Source: Caprimulgus europaeus (Eukaryota > Chordata > Aves > Caprimulgiformes > Caprimulgidae). From it: 64,000 nucleotides of DNA. The stretch is taken from positions 45,428,037-45,492,036 of the forward strand of contig OU015525.1 in the NCBI GenBank assembly GCA_907165065.1, written 5' to 3'. The position numbers and the translations under genes were made by a program. Below, in pieces: positions 10,142 to 23,060 of this stretch. The stretch's first letter is position 1, and each line of letters opens with the position of its first letter. The notes beneath the pieces were generated by a model. The model made no database searches. It was given only the letters and a program-made list of their open reading frames with translations, and had not been told where the DNA came from.

Positions 10142-13100
10142 CTTCAGTCAAACAGAAGGTGATGCACTCAATTCAGGAATGAAGACAAAAAGAGAAATAG
10201 GAATGCCTTTGAAAGGTCAGGGAAAAACAGCACCCGCAAGAGGAAATAAATAAGATTTTTCAATAAAAATGTGAAGACAGCTCAGTTCAAATAGTAATGC
10301 AGTAACAAAAGCCCATGCTGCTGTTTGCAGTAGCAAGTACTACATGTTACAACTCCAATTAAACACAGTTTTACACAATGCAAAATGCATTATTTTCCTT
10401 TCAGATGTGGGCGATATAAAGCTTTTATTCTTCTAGATTCTAACTATAATAAAATTGCACAGAAAACGCTATCTCTGAAAAGGAAGCTGTTATGGCTGGC
10501 AATGCTCCCACATGCACAGGCAGGATAGTGGTCACTTTGGTCAAGTAATACCTCATCACATGCTGTGAAGTAATATTGTGAAAGACACTAAAGATCATTT
10601 GAACTTAGACAACTTCATAAGCCCACAACAACTGCATTTAATTTTTATCTGCTCTGGGTAGTAAGGTGACTCTATTGCCTATGTTCCATGTAAAAGCATC
10701 CAGTCTGTGTTTACATGGTTACCATTTCTTTTAGATTCATAATCAGTTTGGTGTGCTGGAAGATGCTAGTGTTACCATGCATCTTTTATATCTTGTGACA
10801 GAGACAATTTAATCTGAAAGTATTACAGGTTAGATAGTGCCAAGCAGTCCAAAGAAGAGGCAGCTCTGCTCCCAGACCTTTTATGCTTTTGGTAGGTTCA
10901 TGCCCATGCCCAGAAACTGCAGGAGAAGCTCCAGCACTGCTGCCTGGCTATCCCTACTCAGGAGTGTTACGTTCTCTAAAAAATAGCTGGTTTCCAGAGC
11001 AAGCCATGAAGTGGGACCACCTGATGCCCCAGGCCACCTCAGGCAAGACAGACAGCACTGCAAGGGTAAGAAAACAGAGAGGCCTCCACCTCTCTGATGT
11101 GATTTCCTATCAATAGAATGGTGATTCTTCTACAGGTCTTGGTTATGTTTCTGTAACCAGACTTCCATCTTCAGAAACCTTGACTGTGCAAAATCTGCCA
11201 GACCTTGGGTCTGTGAGGATGTCTGAACAGCTTTTTGCAGGATAATGTGCTCTGAGCTGAATTGGAATAATGTAGGTGCTATGTCTGTAGAAATAAAAGG
11301 AACCCAGGGACATACCCTGACTCAATCCCAGTGCTTAGAAACAAGGGATAAACAGAAAACAAAACGACTGCTACTGAAATAGGTGATAATGGTTGTTTGA
11401 GGAAAGGCTTTGGATTTTCTTCTTCATGGAGTTAAAACTGGAACAGAGTTAAAGTAGTGGTCCTCCGCCTGCCCTTTCTGCCAGCATCTGCACCCTCTGT
11501 CCATCTTTCTAACTTCCCAGTTTCACAGAAAGTCATGCCTAGGGGTGAGAGAAGAAAGCCCCTTGTGAGCACCAGCTTTGCTTTCCCAGCAATCAGGAGA
11601 CAAAGTTCTCTGTGCCAATGCCCACCTCCTCAGTGCAGTGCCCTTCTCTTCTGTAAAAGACAGGGTGGCAGGGACAGAGGCTGCAAACATCTTTCCTAAG
11701 CCCAGCAGTTGGCCTAATTTCCTGGTTTAATGCTGTTGTTAGAAAGGAAAATCAAAGTTGGGTATCAAATGGGTTAAATGATGCCCTATGTCCTGGAACA
11801 TAGATGAGTGAGAGCAGACCCTGTTTATAAACTGCAGCGACTGCTGCCTGGAGATGACTTCATGCCTGAAGAACTCCTGTAACCTTTTTCAGTTGATGCC
11901 TTTCTTCTTCTCTCGCATAAATGTCACGTAAGGACATGCACTACATTACATGAATGTCAGAGATAATGCCCACCAACTGTGCTTTCCTTTTACTTCCCTT
12001 TTCCCTCAAAAGTGAGTCCTTCCTTTTTGCTCCATATGAACAAAAATGGGTTTTGATGACAAAATCTAATCCCCAATCAAGTCCTTTTTACCAGTAAAAT
12101 TTTCAGAAGAGATGATAAGCAGATGCACAAGTGCAGCTCTTTGGTGTGATGATCACAGAGGAGTATAATGAAGATTAATCATCATTTTATCAAACTGTAT
12201 CCATTTTTTTAAGCATCTTGATTAAACAACAGCTTAAATTCTGTAGAAGTGGCCGAGCCAAAGATGCGCCATGGTGATGTGCTGGCGTCTTCTCTTCCCT
12301 GGGAGCCCAAGGACAAATTCTTGCATGGTCTCCACAGAGGAGCCAGAAGCAGTAGCACCTCAGTTAGCTTCATTCCCACTTCTATGCTAAGGGCTTCACT
12401 GCACTGGGAGTTACCCCCAATTAACGACCTTCAATTAATTTCCTGAGCAGATGCCCTTACTTTGGAACAAGCACACCTACTTGTGAATTGACATAACTCA
12501 TTTTGCACACAGGTATACAGTAGATATTCCTGCACAGGATATGTGCAATGTTGTATCACTCCTGCACGCCTGTGCGTCAGGCAGTGGGTACAGATGGGAC
12601 CAAGAGCACCATGCAGTTAGGGCAGGCTGCTCAGGCTAAAGAGGAGAGGTTTGAGGCTGGACAGCATCTGCAGCTCCCTGGTATCTTATTTCCTACATTA
12701 TTTGTAAAATTGGCTGGATGGGGAGAAGGAGAAGCAGCTGGGTCCCAAGAGAACACTTGCTCCAGTGCCGTTTCCCCTGCTTTCTCCATGCTTCTCCCAT
12801 GCCGGCGGCTGCTGGGCCCCGCTGCACCACATTATGGGTGCTCCAGGCCCTGTGCCCCCCAGCCTCCCTGACAGCTCTGTTTCACACCGTGGGCATCCTG
12901 CCGGGGTGAGGAGAGCTCCTGCCTCCTTTAGAGGCGGTTAGCTGACTCCCAAAAAGGAATATATCTTGGAGCTATGAGCTGAAAAAAACCTACCCTGGTT
13001 AAGAAGATGGGTTGATTCTCAAGCATGAAATTTCCAGGCCATAAAATCTTTAAAACACCATTTCTGCTCATTCTTACAAATGGCCTTACCCAGGTGGGAA

Positions 13101-16100
13101 ACACACAGTTCTCCTACTTTCCCTGTGTCTGGCTTGGCTGGTGGGCAATGCCTTAACACTCAAGTTTTCAGGCCCTCAGCATTTATTTACCATTGCCATG
13201 ACAGTGAAGCATGTGCTTAAGCCTGTTGTTGGGACAAAGGCCCAAGGAGCCGGGCTATGGCACGGACGTGCACACACAGATGGCCAGCGCCTGAATGAGA
13301 ATAGTCATTACACCGAATCAGGCGTGGGCAAAAAAACCCCAAACACCGTTTTGTGTAGCACCAATAACACTGAATAACATTCACAGAGAGGTTGACTACA
13401 GAGGCCTTTTTCCTGGAGGCCTCAGTTTGCCAGTCACTAAGGGAGCAGAAAGGCTTCTGCTGTGCTTGCCCCTTGCTGGTATCCCTCCCCCACCATCTGC
13501 TGTGACCCCTGTCAGGGCAGGGACCAGGGGGAAGCCTGAGCAGCTCTCCTTGTGCTCTTCCCGCCAAAGCCCATGGGACACCTTCCTGAAATAAGTATCT
13601 TTCTACTAGTGGGATATTTCAGTACACTTGCTCCTATTTTGCTCTGAAATAATTTCTCCAGCAAATGCTCACCCTAGAAGTATTTGAAGATTTGCCTGAC
13701 AGAAATTTGACTTTAAAAATGTAGATTTTCAACCTGATTTTTTACACCTAACAGATCATTTAATTAATGCATATTTCTGTGTCCCTCTGATCATATACAA
13801 CTGAATGCTTGAAAATAGAGAAAGCATAAGGTGCTCTGATGGATTTCTGGACATGGCCATTTTCAAGATAACATTAGGAGACAATAGGAAGCATAATCAT
13901 TAACTACCTGGTAGTGATGTCAGACCTTTTGGGTTAATGTATGATTTAATCACCACTAATGGAGGTCTTCAATATGGTCTTTTACTGGGATTAAGTTCTG
14001 GTTACATTTTGACATCCATAAAGACTTCAAACAAATACAGTGATCTATATGCATAATACGGTAATTGTGACAACTTGAAATCAGGAGATACTGATAATTT
14101 TATATAGAGTGAAATTGGCTAATGTTGACCACCTGATAGCATTGCCTGTTTAACTGATTAACAGCACTGGTTTATAAAACTCCTGTGGATTTAAATCTTA
14201 CCTATGTCTTATCGTAAAATACAGAGACAAAGTAAAAATGAAACACACCATGTTTTATACTGCAAATGTAGCACAGCTGGCTGGCATTTTTGGCATGATA
14301 TATGTGTGGACAAATCACAAAACAGCCAAAATCCCCACAAAGCCCAGGGCTGCATACATTGCAGACCAACAGTGAACCACTAAACCCTTTATGCTGTGAC
14401 TGCAAGACCCCTGAAAATTACTGTATTTTATCCTACAGTTTCCTTTCTTTAGCCCTTAAAGTATACTCTACAAAATGGGCACTGATTTCTCTTATTAGTG
14501 GCACTCTAGAAACAACAGGAAAGCTAAACCCTGTGTAAATTTGCCTTGCTTTACTGCTATTTTTATTTATATCAAAATGTGAGTCGTGCCTGTGGAACTG
14601 GCAGTGCTGGAGCTCTGTGGCCAGTGAGCTTGCCCAGCCACTGACCCCACAAGCTGCCTTGCCTCTGACCTGCCAGACCCCCATCACAGGCTGAGGAGGC
14701 AGCTCACTCCCCTCTATCTTCGCTACTTTGGCTAATTGTGGTATCGATAGGTGTCAGCAGGACTTACAGCAAAACATCAACTCATTTTCCTAGGTTAGTG
14801 ATTTACAGCCAGGTAACGAGTTATGGTCACTTTAGACAAGGATCAGAGGTGAAGCAGTGACCCAGAGTTAAAAGGTAATGCATCCTATTACCAATCTGCA
14901 TCTGACCACTGCCTTGCCAGCCTCCCCTTGCACTTGCTAGGGGAAAGCAGATGTCTTATTAGCTGCCATCCTTAAGTGGCTTCTGTTATCATGTCAACCT
15001 TGAAATAACACAGGGTGGGGAGAGAGGGAAACAAGGGCCAAAAATGAGCTGCTAGACAGTTTAAATAGAGCAAGGAAAGACACTGGTGGTTAGAAAAAAC
15101 AAAATGAAAAAAAACCAAATATTTTTTCTAGCTTTGTGGACAGTAAGGGAGTAAGACTTGCAGCCAGTTATCACAAATTATTGTGATATTTTAAATGGGT
15201 TGTGCTTCTACTAACGATAGACTAAAGGAAGCAAGCTGCAGAAAAAATTGAGGTGATGCTCAACACCCATACATTCATAAAATGTATCGTTAGTGTAAAG
15301 CCTGTCTGATGGGTAACCTACCCTCTCTCCCAACATCTAATTTAACTGATGCTTTAGAAATGTGGAAGATGCAGACTTCTCACTTGGCTGCTTGAAAGAC
15401 ATCCTTCATATCACTGAAAATCACTCTTTTAAACCAAGAGATTAATTTACTGGGGCTATGATTCTATTCTATGAGATAAAACCTTTGATCCCTCTTTTCT
15501 GTCCATAAGAAGGAAGACAGGTGAAGCAGAAGCGAGCACTGGGCTATCTCAGGCTCTCCTGGTGCCATGTGTATTTGAAAGCTGAGGAGAAGCATACCCA
15601 GCTCATGGCAGAGCAGCCAGAGCACAGTAAGGGCTGGTGGTTCTGTGATGGGGGACACCCTGGGAGATGAGAGCAACCATAGCACGAGGTGTTCGCTCAG
15701 CAACAGGGTACAGTCCCACAGGGTCTGGCCATGGTGGGCGGAACTGGGTCCACTGACAGCTCCAGGCAGTCCAAGTGGTGAGCCAGGGCTGGAGTCCAGC
15801 CAGGGAGGCCTGGGCCCCTGGTCTGACACTTGCTATATTTTTCACCCACGGAAGATGTCATGTTCACACTGTTGTGTATGAGAGAGAAGAATGTTCACAG
15901 TTGTTGGTGCAGTTGTTCCTCTGGCTCCAGAGAGGGTGATGGCCATGCATGCTTTTGGAAGAAAAACTATCAGCAAGGAAGGAAATTAATGATGGAGTTG
16001 CTCTGGGATCAGACTTCAGGATGCCCTTGTTCTGCTTTAGTGGTAGAAGTGCAAGGCGGGAGGTAAAGCAGCACACTGTTGACACCAGACTGGGAGGCAT

Positions 16101-19100
16101 TGCCAACAGACCAAGGGCTGGAATATTATGTGAAGGCATAATGCATGAGCGTGAGGACCAGTGGGTAGAAATAGAAATTTATCTAACAGCAAAGTAATAG
16201 TCTCTGTGTTTCAGGATTAATAATGGAAATTTCTTTGAGTTCATCAGCTGTGAATGACAGAGGAGGAGTAAGTCTTGGTTTTATTAGTCACAAGGTGACA
16301 ATGAGCCACTGAGATGTGTTGTCTGTGAAGAAAAAAAAAAAGGTGACCACAAAATCTATTAGGCTAGGTACTTCCTGTAGAGGGCAAGACTTATTAAAGC
16401 TGTCACAGAAATCTCAGGAGAGATCTCATCCCTGCTGCTTTATACCAGTTACTCTCAGTCAGGAAAGTCATGGCCAGCCTGGAACAGAGGCAAAGGTGCA
16501 GTCACTCTCCTATGAGGGAATATGCACAAGGGTAATTAGCTCAGCAAAAGTCTGAGAGCTTAGATGGTTGCTCTTCATAACTAATTCAGAAGAGTTAGTA
16601 GCAGGAAGGGAAAAGGGCTATTTAAGTTAAGCTAAAGAGCAGTTTTGGCACAAGAACAAGTGGTGTGAGAGGCTGCAGGGATCCCAGCATGCCAGCGAGG
16701 GAGCCAAGGAAGCGAGAAACGCCATTAACCTTCCTGGCCGTCCTTGGCTGTGGGCTGAGGAAACCAGCTCAGCGGCAGCGGACTTGGTGGGCTTTAAAAG
16801 TGGAGTGGGAGGTTAATGATAAGGTCAGTGGAAGAGAGAGCTCACAGTTCTGGGTAGCTAGGGGCTTTGAGGTGGGGTAATTAGCAGATAATATAAGCTA
16901 ATATTTACTTTTCTAATAGGATATAGCTATTTTGAGATGCTGAGAAGTTTGAGATATTGAAAAGGGTGAAACTCAGTCTGTCCTGTGCTGACGAGTGAGA
17001 TTATAAAGCTGAAATGGGAGCTGGCAGTAAGCACAAAACCTCCTTGTTTAAGTCTGGGCTCTTCTGCCCCGGTGCCTTGTGAATGAGTGCTAGAAAGAGT
17101 GGGAGAAATACAAATGATGAAATGAGTATATATGTTGAGAGCAAAGAAGTTCTTCATTTACACTTCCAAGTTTAGAGTTACTATGGTCAAAGCACAATTC
17201 AGCTATTGCTAAGTTCAGGCATATATAGGTACCTGGACAGATACTTCAGTGCAACAGCAGAAGCTCTGTTGTACAGTAGCACAGAGGACAACGTACATTC
17301 TCCAAATCAGTGTATTAGCTACAGCTGTATATACTTCCAGTCTCCACAAAAGCCATTCCCTGTCCTTCTTATGTTGGCAAAGCCAATGGAGAAGAATTAA
17401 TTAGCACCAAGCTGAGGTGTGTTTGTGGTGTGGAGTCTTGCACCTGTCCAAGCTGTGGTGATCTGAAACTGTGAAATTGATAAAAGGTGAGCCCAGGTGT
17501 CCCTGTGCCCTGTTTGAGTGATACTGTAATACCTCTTGAATGTTGTCTTAACTGCTTTTGGAAGTGTCCAGGGTAATAGCCATACTTACAGAAGTGCCCT
17601 CCAGGCATGTGCCACAGAATGAGCACCAAATATATTAGTTTTTCAAGCTCTCCACCATTATACACACAATACCCTTGAGGAGTATATGAAGTGCTTATTC
17701 AAAACCCCATGCAGCTCCCTCCTAGGTGCCAAAAGCCTCCACAGCAGAAGGGAGCCCGTTCTCTCTACCAACAGCACAGACTCCATGGTGTAGTGCAAAG
17801 GTGGTTTTCAAAAGTTGATGTTTGCTGCAGTGGAGGTGTTGTTAAGGTGCAAAACACTAACAGACACATTTTCCCTGTGTTAATGGAGAGATTCTTTTTG
17901 CCATTGACTAATCTGAGAAAGTGCAGGTCCACTGACTGTGTCAGCTGTTCCCCACGATGGCTCCGTTACTGTACGACTCTGTGTGGGAAGTAGTAAATGC
18001 TACCTCAGGAAAAAACAAATCAGACACTTCCTGGTAACTCTCTCTCTTCCTCCCCTCCCTTCCATCCTTATTATCACACATTCATTTTTACAACAGAAAA
18101 TCAAAAATCAAAGAGCAATACTTAGCGTAAAATCTTGTTGCACTAAATCACAGGAAGGCAGTGACTATCTTGGCATCTCCAACTGCCTTCTGAAAGCAAA
18201 TACTTGCTGTTAACACTACTAGCCTGAATACAAGATGTTAGTATTGAAGATTAGCTTGGTATGTTGACACAGAAGATGTCCTAACATAGGAAGATAGGGT
18301 GGGAGAGTGACAGAAAGTGATCAAGGACAATCTGCCCCACTGAATGAGCATTAAAGGCTGATGGAGAAGCATGAACTTGATAGGGGTGAGGAAAGAAGGA
18401 GTTTGAAGAAACACTGATTGAGGTAAAAAAGATTTCCCTTTTAAAAAGAGAGAGACAGAGGAACATTAAACAGGTAATGACAAAGTAAATGAAGGAAAGC
18501 TACTGCACAGTACCACTGCATGGTAATCAGGGGAGGTTATACATGTATTCACTAGCTATTTGCACTGATCAGCCCAAGGACTTGGATCAGGATGGTATCT
18601 GAGCATACAACAATAAAAGGAGATTTCCCAGCTGATAGGCAGGATCCCAAATGAACTACCTGCAGCTCTGTGTCCGTGTTGTAATGCAATACTGCAGTAT
18701 GCCAAATAAAATGCCAAGGAGTTCAAAGATATACTCTGGACCCTGTCCACCTCTGTTCCCTGGGAAGCTGAGGGAATTCATTTCAAGAGAATAATCATGT
18801 GAAAATCAGGATCTGTACAGCTCTTCTTCTTAGGGACAGATAGCTTGCATTGAGATCAGTGGAACCTAATCATAAGGGGTCTGAAATGAAATCCTTTAAA
18901 ATAAGTGGGAGTTCATAGTCCTTCTATTTGCTTCAGCAATGTTTTGTTCTGTATTTTTTCTGAGTTAGGAAAACAAGATCTCTGTTCCTTCAGGTCTGGA
19001 GAGGAGTGATATTTGTATTTCCATTAGCATTAAAAATTGCATCCTTCTTTTAGTGTGAAAAAAACCTCAGAACACCTTGTTAAGCTATACTTCAAAAACA

Positions 19101-19299
19101 ATACCTTTTGGATTAGGCAGGACTAAGACAGACTTGTTAATGCCATTGTTTGTAAAAGAACTCTTCCAGTGCTTCAACATGAAAGTAGGCTGCCTAGAAT
19201 AGATATCTGCATCCTCTCATCTGCACCATCATACTACAGCAGAGCCTGGCAAATTTAATTACCATACAGCGCTCTCTTTTCTCCCAAAGAGAAGAGGAA

Positions 19300-19810
19300 T
19301 TTGTTTGCCTCTTGCCCTGGGCGTTCACATGTTGTTGAGGAAGCTCCTGTGCACCAGCAGGGTCCGGGTGGGAGCTCCGCAAAGGCAGGCCAGCTGCCAG
19401 GAAAGCTGCCTCCAGCCCTGCTACTCTCCTTCCCGAGCTGTCAGCCCCGCTCTTCCCGGGGAGCGGAGCTGTCGGGGCGGCCGGGGCTGCGCCACCCCGC
19501 TGCCCTGTTGTGGTGACAGCGCATCCAGCACGCAGGCTGATAGGAATACTTGATTAAACCGCTGCCGCTGACGTGGCTTTCCCTGCTAATGTGTAACGCT
19601 GCTCTGCTTTAACCCTGAATGTTTCTGGTGCATGGGCAGTGGCTTTGCTGTATCAATCGCTGCTGCTGTTGGCAGTGCAGGTGGAAGGGTGGGAAAGAGC
19701 CTGAAGCTGCTCCAGAAGAAGGCCTGCATTGATAGCGCTTTTCCTGTCTATGCGATGTGGGAATTGTCATGATGCCAACAATTCTGCTCCTTTTGAACAT
19801 CTTCTAGCAA
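19300..19810. promoter_or_regulatory. GC-rich intergenic block, candidate regulatory element
   Basis: This is a locally GC-rich patch (peak 19430-19510, several CpG) followed by balanced sequence with GATTAAACCGC, TGACGTGG (CRE-like), TATCAATCGC and CATTGATAGCGC. It is too small for a clear CpG island. The short open frames in it show no domain. Confidence 0.3.
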
Positions 19811-20487
19811 AAGAGACTTCTAGTTTCTGTTCCAGTTGAAACATTTCAGCTGGTTTCTCTTGTTTCCACCTGAAAAAAAATAGGCTTTAGATCAGAGCCT
19901 TTGGGCAACTGATTTTCTGAGCGCATTACTGATCCCCGGGGCCATGGTTCACCAGTGGAAACCCCATTGAGGTTCCAGTGGAATGTTGTCTGTGAAAGGT
20001 GAACTTGACCTGAAAGTAGATTTTAGCTTCAAATACCAAAATTAACTGAAATTATTTAACTTCCTGAACTGAGACTCTGTCTTTGCAATGGCTAAGCAAC
20101 GGCAGTGCAGGAGGCACTAGCCAGAGCTTTTTGTACCCTCAGAACCCAGTCCTCCACCTTCTGCCCTTTAATAGACCTGTGTCCAGCTGATGCCATCTGC
20201 CCATGGCTCTAAAATGACTACAGTTACACCAGCCATGGTTCAAACTGGGAATACTTGCATTTTCACAGCAGTGCCTCACATCAGGCAGTGAGTACTGATT
20301 AGCATGAATCCAGCAGTGGCCTCACATCTCCCAGCAGTTCTCTAGGGCTGAAGACTCATATGATTAGTTAAACACACTTCACAGTTGATTTACATTATTA
20401 TAACACAGAGCACCATGACCAGACTGGAGGATCTGCTCTATATACTGTACAGAGCCCCAACCTACAGTATTTCTATTCACAGTCCAC

Positions 20488-20514
20488 TATGATTGAGACT
20501 ATGTCTCAATCATA
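20488..20514. repeat. Perfect inverted repeat, 12-bp arms, 3-nt loop
   Basis: The left arm TATGATTGAGAC (20488-20499) and right arm GTCTCAATCATA (20503-20514) are exact reverse complements around the loop TAT. It can form a cruciform or RNA hairpin. No mobile element is recognisable around it. Confidence 0.95.
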
Positions 20515-22799
20515 AAATCAGGCTCAAAATATTTCCAGTTAGTACAATTATGATTCAAATAATATTAAAATATTCTTTGCATTAGTTTAGAAACAAAAAT
20601 ATTTAATCCAACTAGAATAATAATATGTCCTGACTTGAAGAAAGGAATCACTGACTAACTTTTAGCATACAAAAAATCCTCCCAGTTTCTGCTAAGAGTC
20701 ATCATTCTTCACACAGAAACCACAGGTGAGGATCGGTGTGTTTCACGATGGGCAGAAAAGCCTGTTAGGATATTTCTGGTTCTGGGAGTTTGCAGGCTAA
20801 GGAATTAGCAGAGACAAAGTGAAGGCACTTTGGTAGGATAAGAAACTCAAGTTTTACCAATATGCAATGTGATGGACTCAGCAGCCACTTCACTGGAATC
20901 TTTGTTTAACGGGGATTGATTCTCTATGGGTTAAAACTGCCTTAACCGCTTCAGTTTTATCAGTTGGCTTGGTGGGTGACCATTTTTTTTCAGAACAAGA
21001 AATTTGCATTTGGATGTTCCAGGGTCAGTGCAGCTACTTCAATTTTGAGTTCCAGGATAGCAGGCTGGGGCTGTGAAGGATGGCAGGGACATACTGTGTC
21101 CTATGCTCTCCCTTCTCCTTACACAGGAAGAAGTTAGTTGAGATTTCTTTTTTAATCTGGGACACAGATTATTGATCAAGTGAGAACCAAAGCCTTGTCC
21201 AAGAAGCAGCTGTATGGGGTGGCATTGCCTCTCACCTGCTCTGAGCACAGGCCAGGGAGACTGCAGTGTTGATTGTTGCAAGCACAGCGTTGAACTCAGT
21301 TTTATTGCACAGAACAGAATGATTATTAGTTGATTTGTTTTAGTGGCATAAGAGTCTCTTGGACCAGGTGCTGGGATTTTTTGTGGATAGAACCCAACTG
21401 GACCCCTTCAGCCCTAGGGGCTTTACCATGCCAGGCTCCAGTCTTGCCAGTAAACCTAACAGCCAACCCTATAAAGTCCATGGTGCAACCTACATATTCA
21501 CAGCTATGGACGTGTGCATGTGTTTGCAGCATCTGGGTCTTTTTTTCCTCCCCTTTCTTTCAACTCCCTGAATTTCTGGAAGTCTTTACGTGTGTGGCAG
21601 GCTGCTTTTCCTTACAGCATTCAGATGAGACTCCTGAGATAAGCCTGAGCATGTGAGCACAGTTATTTCAAGTGAGCTCTGTGCAAATGCAAGTGCTGTT
21701 TGGCTTTCCATGAAGTACCAGGATCTCTGTGCTTTGCCCAAGTGTTGTTGATTACCTTATTTTCTGGCCTTTACCAGGGGAACCATTGATCTAACTGGCA
21801 GCTCAAATTTATCAGATACTGATCAGATGCATGTTTGCTGAAGACAAAGGTACTTTTGATCAATTGCATTGAGAATTTTACCTGGAATTCAATACACATA
21901 TGGTCCATGAAGGTAAAGATTTTAACTGAGTTTTATCCTGAAGCATAAATAGCCTTTGACTGTAATTGTTTTACTGATTTGCAGTCATGTCTTTTCCGTA
22001 TGTGGACAAGATTTCTAAGTAAGGACAGGTTATCAAGATCAGATTCTAACAATGATAACACTGCTAGTTACTTTCCTGCTTACAGCATGTAGCCTGTTTT
22101 TTCTTCCCTCCTCAAAGGGATTTCCTTCTAACAGAGACCCTTTTGTACTGAAGCAGTAATTATTCTATTGTCTGTTGTTCACTTATTAATGGCGTTAATT
22201 CTCTTCAGGCATATTTTTCTCTCTTTGGTTGGTGCCTTAACACTTCATTTTGTAATTTGCTTGATGTTTTTTCCACCTTTATTGCAAACTAGAATATTAA
22301 TCTCTGAGTTGAATTAATAAATTCAACTTCCTGAAAGTAAAAAATGAGAGATTTTATAGTTTATTTGATATTTAAAGCTAATAAACTCAAGAGACTGGAG
22401 AATGGTTTTTATTTCTTAAAATTAGGCTTTAAATTTTCTTCACTGAATTAGAAGTTTTATAGAGATTTACTTGATTTTCTGGAGGTCTTCACACTACATG
22501 CATTAAAATGCAAACAAATGTAAGTTATATATTCAGGGCAAAGGAGTAGGGGGTCATACCTACAGAATGGGCAGTCACATCTTAGGAAACAGCAGCATGG
22601 AAGAAGATGTGAGGCTCCTAAGAAACAGGCAACGTAGCAGGAACTCCCAGGGTCCTGCCTTGGCGGCAGGCACGGTGTATGAACTGGCACCTTGTGGGGA
22701 GAAAAGATTTTACCACTAAATGGGCCATTGGGGCCACCATTACTGGAATAGTACATGTCATTGTGCTGCTGGTGCTTTAAAAAAGAAAATGTGGGAAAC

Positions 22800-23060
22800 A
22801 AACAGGAGAAGTTTAGAACTGAAAAGGATAATGACAGGACCTGGACAAATGCTTTGAAGGCTGGAGGAAATCCCTTGCAGTGAGAGACTTTGAGAACTCA
22901 GTCTGCTTAGCTTAGGAAAGAGAAGACCAAGTAACTCGGTATCACTGCAAAGTACCTTCACAAAGGAGGAACACAAATCCAAAAGGCTTTCACCTAGCTG
23001 AGAAGGCAGGAGAAGGAATGAGGCTGATGGAACAAGAGTAGCTAAAGACAGGAAAATCCA
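22800..23060 (+). mobile_element. Ancient CR1-like LINE remnant, plus orientation
   Basis: The text GAGACTTTGAGAACTCAGTC, TGCTTAGCTTAGGAAAGAGA and AGTACCTTCACAAAGGAGGA follows the order seen in old reptile/bird CR1 ORF2 3' ends (the LGLF..L.KEK..G..I..Y..L region). It is too diverged to keep a frame. Confidence 0.6.

Larger units (their letters stand above)
10142..22799. other. Unannotated intergenic DNA
   Basis: About 12.6 kb without a recognisable gene. It holds the GC-rich block at 19.3-19.8 kb and the palindrome at 20488. Open frames are short and without domains. Confidence 0.6.

Noticed and set aside
16372..16392. CTCF-like CCTGTAGAGGGCAAG
   Set aside because: At least three mismatches to the core; common by chance at this level.
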